Source: Gordonia sp. (in: high G+C Gram-positive bacteria) (GTDB lineage: Bacteria > Actinomycetota > Actinomycetes > Mycobacteriales > Mycobacteriaceae). From it: DNA of 10,950 nucleotides. Position 1 is the stretch's first letter, and every line of letters starts with the position of its first letter. Position numbers and translations under genes: made by a program. The stretch covers positions 1 through 10,950 of the forward strand of contig JASLJL010000443.1 in NCBI GenBank assembly GCA_030152405.1, read 5' to 3'. A model generated the notes under the pieces. That model was not told the origin of the DNA. It did not search any database and saw only the letters and a list, made by a program, of their open reading frames with translations. Shown here piece by piece: positions 1-9,693 of the stretch.

Positions 1-2965
<2,965 letters not shown>

Positions 2966-2970
2966 GTGTT

Positions 2971-2977
2971 ACCTTTC
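2971..2977 (-). promoter_or_regulatory. rpoC ribosome binding site
   Basis: GAAAGGT on the minus strand, six bases ahead of the GTG at 2965. It decides the rpoC start, since no ATG in the right frame fits better, and it lies just downstream of the rpoB-rpoC palindrome. Confidence 0.6.
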
Positions 2978-2987
2978 AGAGCTCTCT

Positions 2988-3007
2988 GGGTTCACCGGGG
3001 TGAACCC
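2988..3007 (-). other. 20-base perfect palindrome in the rpoB-rpoC spacer
   Basis: Arms GGGTTCACC and GGTGAACCC are exactly complementary around a 2-base centre. In the transcript this could fold as an 8-bp stem with a 4-base loop, starting 18 bases after the rpoB stop and ending 10 bases before the rpoC ribosome binding site. There is no U-run after it, so it is unlikely to be a full terminator. A partial attenuator, an RNA-processing site, a stability element or a protein-binding site are all possible. The palindrome is seen directly; its function is inference. Confidence 0.6.
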
Positions 3008-3025
3008 CGTCGTAAGTGGTGAGGG

Positions 3026-6000
3026 TCAGTTGGCGAGATCGTCGACGGTGGCGTTCTCGTTGCGCGACAGGTTGATGCCGAGGTTGGCAGCAGCGCGCTC
3101 GAGATCCTCGTCGTCCGAGTCGGCCATCTCGATGGCGGCGCCGTCGCTGGACAGCACCTCCACGTTGAGGCACAGCGACTGGAGCTCCTTGAGGAGCACC
3201 TTGAACGACTCGGGGATGCCCGGCTCCGGGATGTTCTCGCCCTTGACGATCGCCTCGTAGACCTTCACGCGGCCGACCACGTCGTCCGACTTGATGGTCA
3301 GCAGCTCCTGCAGGGTGTAGGCGGCGCCGTACGCCTGCATCGCCCAGCACTCCATCTCACCGAAGCGCTGTCCACCGAACTGCGCCTTACCGCCGAGCGG
3401 CTGCTGCGTGATCATCGAGTACGGACCGGTCGAACGAGCGTGGATCTTGTCGTCGACCAGGTGGTGCAGCTTGATGATGTACATGTAGCCGACCGACACC
3501 GGGTACGGGAACGGCTCGCCCGAACGACCGTCGAGCAGAGTCGCCTTGCCGTCCGGACCGACCATGACGTCGCCGTCGCGGTTCGGCAGGGTCGACCCGA
3601 GCAGACCGGCCAGCTCGTCGTCCTTGGCGCCGTCGAACACCGGGGTCGCGGTGTTCGTGTTCGGCTCCGCCGACAGCATGTCGGACGGCAGGCGCTTGGC
3701 CCACTCCTCCTCCAGCTGCGCGGTGTCGATGTTCCAGCCGGCCTTGGCGACCCACCCGAGGTGCGTCTCCAGGATCTGACCGATGTTCATACGACGCGGG
3801 ACGCCGTGGGTGTTCAGGATGATGTCGACGGGAGTGCCGTCGGGCAGGAACGGCATGTCCTCCTGCGGGAGGATCTTGCCGATGACACCCTTGTTGCCGT
3901 GGCGGCCTGCGAGCTTGTCGCCGTCCTGGATCTTGCGCTTCTGTGCGACGTAGACGCGGACGAGCTCGTTGACGCCGGGCGCCAGATCGTCGTCGTCGTC
4001 GCGGCTGAAGACGCGGACGCCGATGACCTTGCCGGTCTCGCCGTGCGGCACCTTGAGCGACGTGTCGCGGACCTCGCGGGCCTTCTCGCCGAAGATCGCG
4101 CGGAGCAGACGCTCTTCCGGGGTCAGCTCGGTCTCGCCCTTCGGCGTGACCTTTCCGACCAGCACGTCGCCGTCGCGGACCTCGGCGCCGATGCGCACGA
4201 TGCCACGCTCGTCGAGGTCCGCGAGGACCTCGTCGGAGACGTTCGGGATGTCACGAGTGATCTCCTCGGCACCGAGCTTGGTGTCGCGAGCATCGATCTC
4301 GTGCTCCTCGATGTGGATCGAGGTGAGAGTGTCCTCCTCAACGAGGCGCTGCGACAGGATGATCGCGTCCTCGTAGTTGTGGCCCTCCCACGGCATGATC
4401 GCCACGAGCAGGTTCTTGCCGAGCGCCATCTCGCCCTGATCGGTGCAGGGGCCGTCGGCGAGGACCTGACCGGCCTCGACACGCTGGCCCTCGTCCACGA
4501 TCGGGACCTGGTTGGCGCAGGTGCCGTGGTTCGAGCGCTCGAACTTGCGCAGACGGAAGCTGTCACGCGTGCCGTCGTCGGCCATCACGGTGATGAAGTC
4601 GGCCGAGACCTCCTCCACCACACCGGTCTTGCCGGTGACGATGACGTCGCCCGCGTCGACCGCGGCACGGAGCTCCATGCCGGTGCCGACGAGCGGCGAC
4701 TCGCTGCGGACCAGCGGCACCGCCTGACGCTGCATGTTGGCGCCCATCAGGGCACGGTTGGCGTCGTCGTGCTCGAGGAACGGGATCATCGCGGTCGCGA
4801 CCGACACCATCTGGCGCGGCGAGACGTCGAGGTACTGCACCTGCGAGGCCTGAACGAACTCGACCTCGGCGCCCTTGATGCGGACCAGGACGCGCTCGTC
4901 GGTGATACGGCCGTCGGCGTCGTAGTTCGTGTTCGCCTGACCGATGAGGTAACGGTCCTCTTCGTCGGCGGTCATGTACTCGATCTGATCCGAGACCTTG
5001 CCGTCGATCACCTTGCGGTACGGCGTCTCGATGAAGCCGAACGGGTTCACGCGGGCGTACACCGACAGCGAACCGATGAGGCCGATGTTCGGGCCTTCCG
5101 GAGTCTCGATCGGGCACATGCGGCCGTAGTGCGACGGGTGGACGTCTCGGACCTCGAGGCCGGCGCGCTCACGCGACAGACCACCGGGGCCGAGCGCCGA
5201 CAGACGACGCTTGTGGGTCAGACCCGACAGCGGGTTGTTCTGATCCATGAACTGCGACAGCTGGCTGGTTCCGAAGAACTCCTTGATCGCCGCCACGACG
5301 GGACGGATGTTGATCAGGGTCTGCGGGGTGATCGCCTCAGCGTCCTGCGTGGTCATGCGCTCGCGGACCACGCGCTCCATGCGGGACAGGCCCACGCGGA
5401 TCTGGTTCTGGATCAGCTCGCCGACCGTGCGGAGACGACGGTTACCGAAGTGGTCGATGTCGTCGACCTCGACCGGCACCTCGACGCCGCCGGGGACGGT
5501 CATGTTCGAGATGTGGTTCGGATCGGCCTCGTGCAGACGCACGAGGTACTCGACGGTCGCGATGATGTCCTCGCGAGTCAGGACCGACTCGCCGAACATC
5601 GGGTTCGCGGTGAGACCGAGCTTCTTGTTGATCTTGTAGCGGCCGACGCGTGCGAGGTCGTAGCGCTTCTCGCGGAAGAACAGGTTCTCCAGCAGGCTCT
5701 CCGCCGACTCCTTGGTCGGCGGCTCGCCCGGACGCAGCTTGCGGTACACCTCGAGGAGGGCCTCGTCCTGGTTGGACGTGGAGTCCTTCTCGAGCGTCGA
5801 CATGGGGATCTCGGAGAAGCCGAAGCGCTCGGTGATCTCCTCGCGGGTCATGCCCAGCGCCTGCAGCAGCACGGTGACCGGCTGGCGGCGCTTGCGGTCG
5901 ATGCGGACACCGACGGTGTCGCGCTTGTCGACGTCGAATTCGAGCCATGCGCCGCGGCCCGGGATCACCTTCACCGAGTGAAGGGTCTTCTCGGTCGCCT

Positions 6001-6526
6001 TGTCGATGCTGGCGTCGAAGTACACACCGGGACTGCGGACCAGCTGGCTCACGACGACACGCTCGGTGCCGTTGATGACGAAGCTGCCCTTGTCGGTCAT
6101 GATCGGGAAGTCGCCCATGAAGACGGTCTGCGACTTGATCTCGCCGGTGTTGTTGTTGATGAACTCCGCCGTGACGAACAGCGGAGCCGCATACGTCATG
6201 TCCTTGTCCTTGCACTCGTCGACCGAGGCCTTGACCTCGTCGAAGTGCGGGTCGGAGAAGGACAGCGACATCGAGGACGAGAAGTCCTCGATGGGCGACA
6301 GCTCGCGGAGGACTTCCTCGAGTCCGCCGACCGGGTTCTCTTCACCACGGGCGATCGCCTTGGCGCGCCACTCGGGTGTCCCGACGAGCCAGTCGAACGA
6401 GTCGAGCTGGACGTCCAGCAGACCCGGAACCTCCAGAGGCTCGTCGATCTTGGCGAATGAGGCGCGGTGCGGCGCGCCCGGGATGACACCCGCTGTGGTT
6501 GAGGTGGACTGGCGGTCGAGAGCCAA
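3026..6526 (-). CDS. rpoB: RNA polymerase subunit beta
   Basis: Complete beta subunit of RNA polymerase, 1,166 residues from the chosen start, close to the 1,172 of Mycobacterium tuberculosis RpoB. I chose the TTG at 6526 because a strong GGAAGGA site sits six bases upstream; an in-frame GTG at 6544 would add six residues (MLEGRI) but has only a weak ribosome binding site. The rifampicin-binding region is intact and wild-type ([13 protein letters not shown], then [14 protein letters not shown]), with D428, H438 and S443 corresponding to M. tuberculosis D435, H445 and S450, so no common resistance change is present. The active-site lysines K871 and K879 lie in the [12 protein letters not shown] block. 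The C-terminus ([19 protein letters not shown]) is typical of the order. The N-terminal ~25 residues are variable and shorter than in M. tuberculosis. rpoC follows after 60 bases in the same operon. Confidence 0.98.
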   Translation of the reverse strand: MALDRQSTSTTAGVIPGAPHRASFAKIDEPLEVPGLLDVQLDSFDWLVGTPEWRAKAIARGEENPVGGLEEVLRELSPIEDFSSSMSLSFSDPHFDEVKASVDECKDKDMTYAAPLFVTAEFINNNTGEIKSQTVFMGDFPIMTDKGSFVINGTERVVVSQLVRSPGVYFDASIDKATEKTLHSVKVIPGRGAWLEFDVDKRDTVGVRIDRKRRQPVTVLLQALGMTREEITERFGFSEIPMSTLEKDSTSNQDEALLEVYRKLRPGEPPTKESAESLLENLFFREKRYDLARVGRYKINKKLGLTANPMFGESVLTREDIIATVEYLVRLHEADPNHISNMTVPGGVEVPVEVDDIDHFGNRRLRTVGELIQNQIRVGLSRMERVVRERMTTQDAEAITPQTLINIRPVVAAIKEFFGTSQLSQFMDQNNPLSGLTHKRRLSALGPGGLSRERAGLEVRDVHPSHYGRMCPIETPEGPNIGLIGSLSVYARVNPFGFIETPYRKVIDGKVSDQIEYMTADEEDRYLIGQANTNYDADGRITDERVLVRIKGAEVEFVQASQVQYLDVSPRQMVSVATAMIPFLEHDDANRALMGANMQRQAVPLVRSESPLVGTGMELRAAVDAGDVIVTGKTGVVEEVSADFITVMADDGTRDSFRLRKFERSNHGTCANQVPIVDEGQRVEAGQVLADGPCTDQGEMALGKNLLVAIMPWEGHNYEDAIILSQRLVEEDTLTSIHIEEHEIDARDTKLGAEEITRDIPNVSDEVLADLDERGIVRIGAEVRDGDVLVGKVTPKGETELTPEERLLRAIFGEKAREVRDTSLKVPHGETGKVIGVRVFSRDDDDDLAPGVNELVRVYVAQKRKIQDGDKLAGRHGNKGVIGKILPQEDMPFLPDGTPVDIILNTHGVPRRMNIGQILETHLGWVAKAGWNIDTAQLEEEWAKRLPSDMLSAEPNTNTATPVFDGAKDDELAGLLGSTLPNRDGDVMVGPDGKATLLDGRSGEPFPYPVSVGYMYIIKLHHLVDDKIHARSTGPYSMITQQPLGGKAQFGGQRFGEMECWAMQAYGAAYTLQELLTIKSDDVVGRVKVYEAIVKGENIPEPGIPESFKVLLKELQSLCLNVEVLSSDGAAIEMADSDDEDLERAAANLGINLSRNENATVDDLAN

Positions 6527-6532
6527 GATGCG

Positions 6533-6539
6533 TCCTTCC
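6533..6539 (-). promoter_or_regulatory. rpoB ribosome binding site that decides a TTG start
   Basis: GGAAGGA on the minus strand, six bases before TTG at 6526-6524. It lies inside the possible longer frame that begins at GTG 6544. As I recall, the same GGAAGGA-then-TTG arrangement precedes M. tuberculosis rpoB, which supports the TTG start. Confidence 0.7.
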
Positions 6540-6559
6540 AACACGAAGTTTCTCGTTGC

Positions 6560-6589
6560 ATGGCGTGATAGCCATTGGCCGTGGGGCCA
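6560..6589 (-). other. Two adjacent small hairpins in the rpoB leader
   Basis: On the transcript, TGGCC-CCAC-GGCCA (6589-6576) is followed without a gap by ATGGC-TATCAC-GCCAT (6575-6560). Both have perfect 5-bp stems and could stack coaxially. They end 20 bases before the ribosome binding site. They might affect translation or RNA stability, but short stems like these also occur by chance in GC-rich DNA. Confidence 0.4.
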
Positions 6590-6691
6590 CTGCGAGGCGA
6601 GACGACCTGCATGAAAGGGCGTTTGACCTAGACGATCACCGGGGCGAACGAGCGGTCACACGAACAGTAGACAGGAGGCAGCCAGCGCAAC

Positions 6692-6779
6692 GTCCAACTG
6701 TATCAGAAAGAGTCCAGGATGTGTAGTCCAGACCGGCACCGATGTCCAGCGGGCTGCCAGCCTGCGTTATCGGTTGGAC
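6692..6779 (-). repeat. TGGAC direct repeats with an inverted copy
   Basis: On the minus strand TGGAC occurs at 6748-6744, 6730-6726, 6716-6712 and 6696-6692; the first three extend to CTGGAC. A reverse-orientation copy, GTCCAAC at 6779-6773, is exactly complementary to GTTGGAC at 6698-6692, which overlaps the last base pairs of the P2 -10. The copies surround the P2 promoter and lie just downstream of P1. They could be regulator sites or pair in a P1-derived RNA. No known regulator motif is recognised. Confidence 0.45.
6697..6705 (-). promoter_or_regulatory. Candidate rpoB promoter P2 with extended -10
   Basis: TGATACAGT fits the extended -10 pattern TGN-TANNNT, with -10 hexamer TACAGT at 6702-6697. 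I see no good -35 at 16-18 bases upstream, which is common for actinobacterial housekeeping promoters with an extended -10. Transcription would begin near 6690, giving a leader of about 165 bases to the TTG. Confidence 0.45.
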
Positions 6780-6781
6780 AC

Positions 6782-6811
6782 AGAATGGGCCGAACAGACC
6801 CTCGACGTCAA
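6782..6811 (-). promoter_or_regulatory. Candidate rpoB promoter P1 (TTGACG-N18-CATTCT)
   Basis: A -35 hexamer TTGACG (6811-6806) and a -10 hexamer CATTCT (6787-6782) are separated by 18 bases, a reasonable sigma70/SigA-type match. Transcription would start near 6775, giving a leader of about 250 bases. It lies about 45 bases after the stop of the upstream gene. Confidence 0.45.
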
Positions 6812-6821
6812 GCGAACGCGC

Positions 6822-6848
6822 GGAAAACCCTGGAAACTGCGTGGAAAA
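6822..6848. repeat. Three phased GGAAA repeats upstream of P1
   Basis: On the plus strand GGAAA begins at 6822, 6832 and 6843, that is 10 and 11 bases apart, about one helical turn. On the minus strand these are T-tracts ending about 10 bases upstream of the P1 -35, so they could act as a bent or UP-element-like region or as stacked protein sites. No known motif is matched exactly. Confidence 0.35.
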
Positions 6849-6855
6849 TCGCCCT

Positions 6856-7587
6856 TTACGGGTCCAGGAACTCCGACGCCTTCCACCGGTCCCCGTCACG
6901 CGTCATGACGATGCGGACCTGCGGGAAGGCGGAATCGGTGACCGCACCGTTCTGATTGGTGCTCACGACGAGGTTCGCGATCGTCGTCGCGGTGTCGCCC
7001 TGCAGCTCCGCCACGCCGACGGTGTCCACCTGGCAGTCGGACGACGACTTCGTCTGGGTGATCATCGCACGCGACGCCTTGAGGTTCGTCTGGAACTGCT
7101 CGAGCGAGGTCCCCGTGAGGTAGTCCCCGACCCGACCCAGCCACTTGTCGAGATTCCGGTAGTCGTACTGGAAGGGCACGCACGCCGAGTCACGAGCTCC
7201 CGACAGCACCTGCTCGGTGGCGCCCTGATCGACGAACGCCTTGTTGTCCGAGACGTCGGCGCCCGGGTGGAACGCGAAGATCCCGGCGACCACCGCCACC
7301 ACGACGGCGACGCCGGCGAGGATCGCGGCGAGCCGGTACGACGAGTCGGTTCCCCGCACGCTCGGATCGACGTCGGTCACCGCCCGCTTGGCCTCTTCGG
7401 CGGCCCGCTCGTTCTCCGCGCGGAGCCGCTTGCGCTCGACTCCCGACCCGGCGACCTTCTGCGTCCGGACCGACGGCCCCGTCGCGGCCGACCGCTTCGC
7501 CGCGGCGGCCTCCGACACCTCGACACGAGACGTCGAGCGACCGGCGACCTTGGGAGTGCGGCGTGCCTTGTTCGTACCGGCGGCCAT
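6856..7587 (-). CDS. Mce-associated membrane protein (basic N-terminal tail)
   Basis: A 243-residue single-pass membrane protein of the Mce-associated type found at the end of actinobacterial mce operons. These are known in mycobacteria to help stabilise or assist MCE lipid importers; the exact role here is unknown. Residues 1-85 form a basic, Ala-rich cytosolic tail (19 Lys/Arg, 10 Asp/Glu). Residues 86-106 are the membrane helix (LAAILAGVAVVVAVVAGIFAF). Residues 107-243 are an extracytoplasmic domain, probably the NTF2/VirB8-like fold of the family, ending in a VRIVMTRDGDRWKASEF pattern. C136 and C185 could form a disulfide outside the membrane. I chose ATG 7587, with AAGGGGG six bases upstream; a GTG at 7590 would add one residue. 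The ATG shares its A with the upstream TGA stop (TGATG), implying translational coupling. It is the last gene before the rpoB region. Confidence 0.85.
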   Translation of the reverse strand: MAAGTNKARRTPKVAGRSTSRVEVSEAAAAKRSAATGPSVRTQKVAGSGVERKRLRAENERAAEEAKRAVTDVDPSVRGTDSSYRLAAILAGVAVVVAVVAGIFAFHPGADVSDNKAFVDQGATEQVLSGARDSACVPFQYDYRNLDKWLGRVGDYLTGTSLEQFQTNLKASRAMITQTKSSSDCQVDTVGVAELQGDTATTIANLVVSTNQNGAVTDSAFPQVRIVMTRDGDRWKASEFLDP

Positions 7588-8372
7588 CACTTGCCCCCTT
7601 CGTTCAGCGTCGGATCGGCGGTGTTCGGGTCGTAGCCGATACCGGTGAGCGGCACGATCTTCGACGCCTTCCAGGTCCCGTCGACCTTGACCATGGTCAC
7701 CAGGTTCGACTGCGGCTGGGGTTGCGTGGGCGCCAACGACGACGTCGCCTGGGCGAAGACGAGGACGTTCGCGGTCTCTTCGTCCGCGTTGACCTCGGTG
7801 GCCGCACTGCGCATCACCTTCGCCTTGATGGTGAGGTTCTTGTTCTTCGAGGCCTCGATCTGCTTGACCGCGCCGTCCGACTCCGAGATCGCCTGCTTCA
7901 GCGCGTCACCGGTCAGGGACGACTTCATCCGCTCCTGCCACGCCTTCGGGGACGCGGCGTCGATCGACATGATGTTGAGCATCGCCTGCTCGGCGCCGTC
8001 CACCGCGCCGTTGCGGACCTCTTCGCGGCTCGCGTCGACGGTGTAGGCGCGGATCCCGGTGTAGCCGAAGTACCCGAGGCACACGATCGCCGCGACCAGG
8101 GCGGCGGACGACACCGCGAGGGCCAGCGAGGCGAGCCAGTGGCGGCTGTTCCCGTCGGCGGGCGCGGACTTCGGCGCGACGACGGTGTCGACCGAGCTTT
8201 CGTCGGCGTCGGACGTCTCGTCGGCGGCGTCTGCGTCGGACTCGTCCGGCTTGGTCAGGCTCACCGGCTTGTCGGCCGCCGAGTCGTCGGCCGCGGTGCT
8301 GTCAGTCGCCGTGTCGTCGGCGACCGCCTCGTCGGCGGCGTTCTCGACGTCGGGGTTCTCGTCAGATTTCAT
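7587..8372 (-). CDS. Mce-associated membrane protein (acidic N-terminal tail)
   Basis: A 261-residue single-pass membrane protein, distantly similar in layout to its downstream neighbour. Residues 1-73 are a low-complexity, Asp/Ala/Ser-rich acidic tail (23 Asp/Glu, 4 Lys). Residues 80-103 are the membrane helix. The remainder is an extracytoplasmic domain with the family pattern, including VTMVKVDGTWKASKIVPLTG near the end. The likely role is as an accessory subunit of the MCE transporter encoded upstream; this rests on context and family resemblance, since no catalytic motif is seen. I chose ATG 8372 because the protein upstream of it in this frame would run back into the hairpin region and mceF. 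The nearest GGAAAGG is 14 bases away, too far to be a good ribosome binding site, but a TACAGT hexamer 8 bases upstream suggests a leaderless mRNA. The stop overlaps the next start by one base. Confidence 0.83.
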   Translation of the reverse strand: MKSDENPDVENAADEAVADDTATDSTAADDSAADKPVSLTKPDESDADAADETSDADESSVDTVVAPKSAPADGNSRHWLASLALAVSSAALVAAIVCLGYFGYTGIRAYTVDASREEVRNGAVDGAEQAMLNIMSIDAASPKAWQERMKSSLTGDALKQAISESDGAVKQIEASKNKNLTIKAKVMRSAATEVNADEETANVLVFAQATSSLAPTQPQPQSNLVTMVKVDGTWKASKIVPLTGIGYDPNTADPTLNEGGK

Positions 8373-8380
8373 CGTGCGCC

Positions 8381-8386
8381 ACTGTA
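8381..8386 (-). promoter_or_regulatory. Candidate -10 for a leaderless transcript
   Basis: TACAGT fits TANNNT and ends 8 bases before the ATG at 8372, so transcription would start at or next to the A of the ATG. This is the geometry of leaderless genes, common in actinobacteria. No -35 is visible. The same hexamer occurs in the rpoB P2 candidate. It would let the two Mce-associated genes be expressed apart from the rest of the operon. Confidence 0.35.
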
Positions 8387-8406
8387 CCTTTCCGTAGCAA
8401 CGAGAA

Positions 8407-8442
8407 CGGCTCGCCGACAGCCGGGCGGCTGTCGACGAGCCG
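8407..8442 (-). terminator. Large hairpin after mceF, possible terminator or attenuator
   Basis: The arms CGGCTCG-C-CGACAGCCG and CGGCTGTCG-A-CGAGCCG pair over 16 of 17 positions around a 2-base centre. In the transcript the stem is followed by TTCTCGTT, a weak U-rich run. It begins 9 bases after the mceF stop. Actinobacterial terminators often lack a good U-run, so termination or partial attenuation is plausible. Confidence 0.6.
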
Positions 8443-8452
8443 ATTCGTCGAC
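8431..8452 (-). other. Alternative hairpin overlapping the terminator-like stem
   Basis: GTCGACGA and TCGTCGAC form a perfect 8-bp stem with a 6-base loop. It starts at the last base of the mceF stop codon and shares 8431-8442 with the larger hairpin, so the two folds exclude each other. A ribosome finishing mceF would cover the 5' arm and favour the large hairpin. The structure is seen directly; a switch is inference. Confidence 0.5.
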
Positions 8453-9693
8453 TACTTGGCGTGCACTCCCATGAGCCCGGCCAGCTGCGTGGCAATCGGG
8501 TTCAGGTTCAGCTTGTCGGGGTCCTTCTTCGGCTTGTTGTCCCACGGCTGCGGGAAGTCCGGGTTCGCCAGGACCGCGCGACGGGCACCGCGGACAGCAG
8601 TCGGGCTGCCCACCGGCACGTCGCAATTCGCGTTCGTGTTCATCGGGAAGTCGTCGTAGTTGATGTCGAAGTCGGGGTTCCGACGCTTCATCTCGTCGAT
8701 GATCGCCTCCGTGCTCTCGTAGCCACGAGTACAGCTCGCCGGGTTGCCGACCTCGAGGACGATGCCGAAGTGGATCTGACCGTCACCCGGTGCGGGCGAA
8801 TGGCTGCCCGCCGACAGAGCCGACAGGAGCGCGAACGTGATCCCGGTGGTGAAGGCTGCCGGCTCCGTGTAGTGCACGGTGCCGCCGAGCTGATGGATCA
8901 GCTTGCCCGCGTCCTCACCGTTGGACTGGATGAAGGTCGACAGGGACGACGCGGCGCGCGGGCCGTCCGAGAGGATCCGCCGGATCGCCGGATCGGCGCC
9001 TGCGAGTGTCGCCGTCACCAGTTCCAGGTTCTTCGACCAGGTCAGGATCTCGTCCGACTGCTCGGCCTGAGTGCCCAGCACCACATTCGAGTTCTTGATC
9101 AGCGCGATCGTGTCGTCGAGGTTCTCGACGCCGCTCTGCGACAGCTTGTCCAGCGAGTCCACCAGGCGGGTCAGGTTCTCGCCCTGCCCGTTGAACGCCT
9201 TGCCGAGCTCGGTCACGACCGTCTTCAGATCGTCCACCGGAACGGTCTTCGTCAGCGAGATCGCGTCCGCGATGACGTTCTGCAGCTTCGGCGGCAGGGT
9301 GTACTGCTTGATCGTGTCGCCGTCCTTGAGGAACGGACCGTCCGCAGACGTCGGCTGCAGGTCGACGAACTGCTCACCGATCGCCGAGCGGTTCGCGATG
9401 ACGGCCTTGGCCGACGCCGGGACGTCGGCTGCGCTCGAGTTCATGTTGAGCGTCACCTCGACGCCGTTGTTCGTCATGCGCATGTCGCCGACGAGGCCGA
9501 CCGGCACACCGCGATAGGTCACCTCGGCGCTCGGGAAGATGCCGCCGGCGTCCTCCATCGGCACGGTCACGTGGTACGTCGACAGGCCCGCGAGCTTGTC
9601 CAGTCGGGCGTACTTGCCGCCGACGTAGACGATCGCGATCACACCGACGACCGCGAACACGATCAACTGGATCTTGACCAACTTGCTGATCAT
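8452..9693 (-). CDS. mceF: MCE family protein MceF
   Basis: A 413-residue MCE-domain protein, most like MceF by position (directly after the MceE-type gene and last of the MCE series) and by sequence. MCE proteins form hexameric channels that carry lipids, such as fatty acids or sterols, through the cell envelope to a YrbE/MceG-type ABC transporter. Residues 8-24 are a membrane anchor (IQLIVFAVVGVIAIVYV). Residues 38-116 are the MCE (MlaD-like) domain with the typical VTYRGVPVGLVG motif, and ANRSAIGEQFVDLQP closes it. Residues ~125-290 are helical and form the coiled-coil needle region. The C-terminal part has C321 and C357, possibly a disulfide pair. It is about 100 residues shorter than M. 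tuberculosis Mce1F. The ATG at 9693 overlaps the mceE stop as ATGA, with GAAGGG nine bases upstream. The substrate cannot be told from sequence. Confidence 0.93.
   Translation of the reverse strand: MISKLVKIQLIVFAVVGVIAIVYVGGKYARLDKLAGLSTYHVTVPMEDAGGIFPSAEVTYRGVPVGLVGDMRMTNNGVEVTLNMNSSAADVPASAKAVIANRSAIGEQFVDLQPTSADGPFLKDGDTIKQYTLPPKLQNVIADAISLTKTVPVDDLKTVVTELGKAFNGQGENLTRLVDSLDKLSQSGVENLDDTIALIKNSNVVLGTQAEQSDEILTWSKNLELVTATLAGADPAIRRILSDGPRAASSLSTFIQSNGEDAGKLIHQLGGTVHYTEPAAFTTGITFALLSALSAGSHSPAPGDGQIHFGIVLEVGNPASCTRGYESTEAIIDEMKRRNPDFDINYDDFPMNTNANCDVPVGSPTAVRGARRAVLANPDFPQPWDNKPKKDPDKLNLNPIATQLAGLMGVHAK

Larger units (their letters stand above)
6527..6855 (-). promoter_or_regulatory. rpoB upstream region and leader, 329 bases without a gene
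   Basis: Non-coding stretch between the second Mce-associated gene and rpoB. It holds two promoter candidates, four TGGAC direct repeats with an inverted copy, three phased GGAAA repeats, and two small hairpins before the ribosome binding site; each is listed separately. I see no strong hairpin plus U-run after the TAA at 6858-6856, so no clear terminator for the upstream genes. The short reading frames here lack codon bias and recognisable content. Its length fits a long untranslated leader for an operon that is heavily regulated in bacteria generally. Confidence 0.7.

Noticed and set aside
3440..6460. A 1,006-codon open frame on the plus strand opposite rpoB
   Set aside because: It is antisense to a certain, intact rpoB; its translation is Arg/Asp/Leu/Val-rich without domains, the usual mirror of GC-rich codon bias.
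6840..6848. A DnaA-box-like TTTTCCACG upstream of rpoB
   Set aside because: It differs from the DnaA consensus at two positions, stands alone, and has no dnaA, dnaN or AT-rich origin context.
6636..6899. Small minus-strand frame in the rpoB upstream region
   Set aside because: It overlaps the end of the Mce-associated gene in another frame, spans the promoter candidates, and shows no coding signature.
8373..8495. Longer N-terminus for the first Mce-associated protein, starting at 8495
   Set aside because: It would overlap mceF and translate the hairpin region; the extra residues do not look like the acidic family tail, and the ATG at 8372 fits better.
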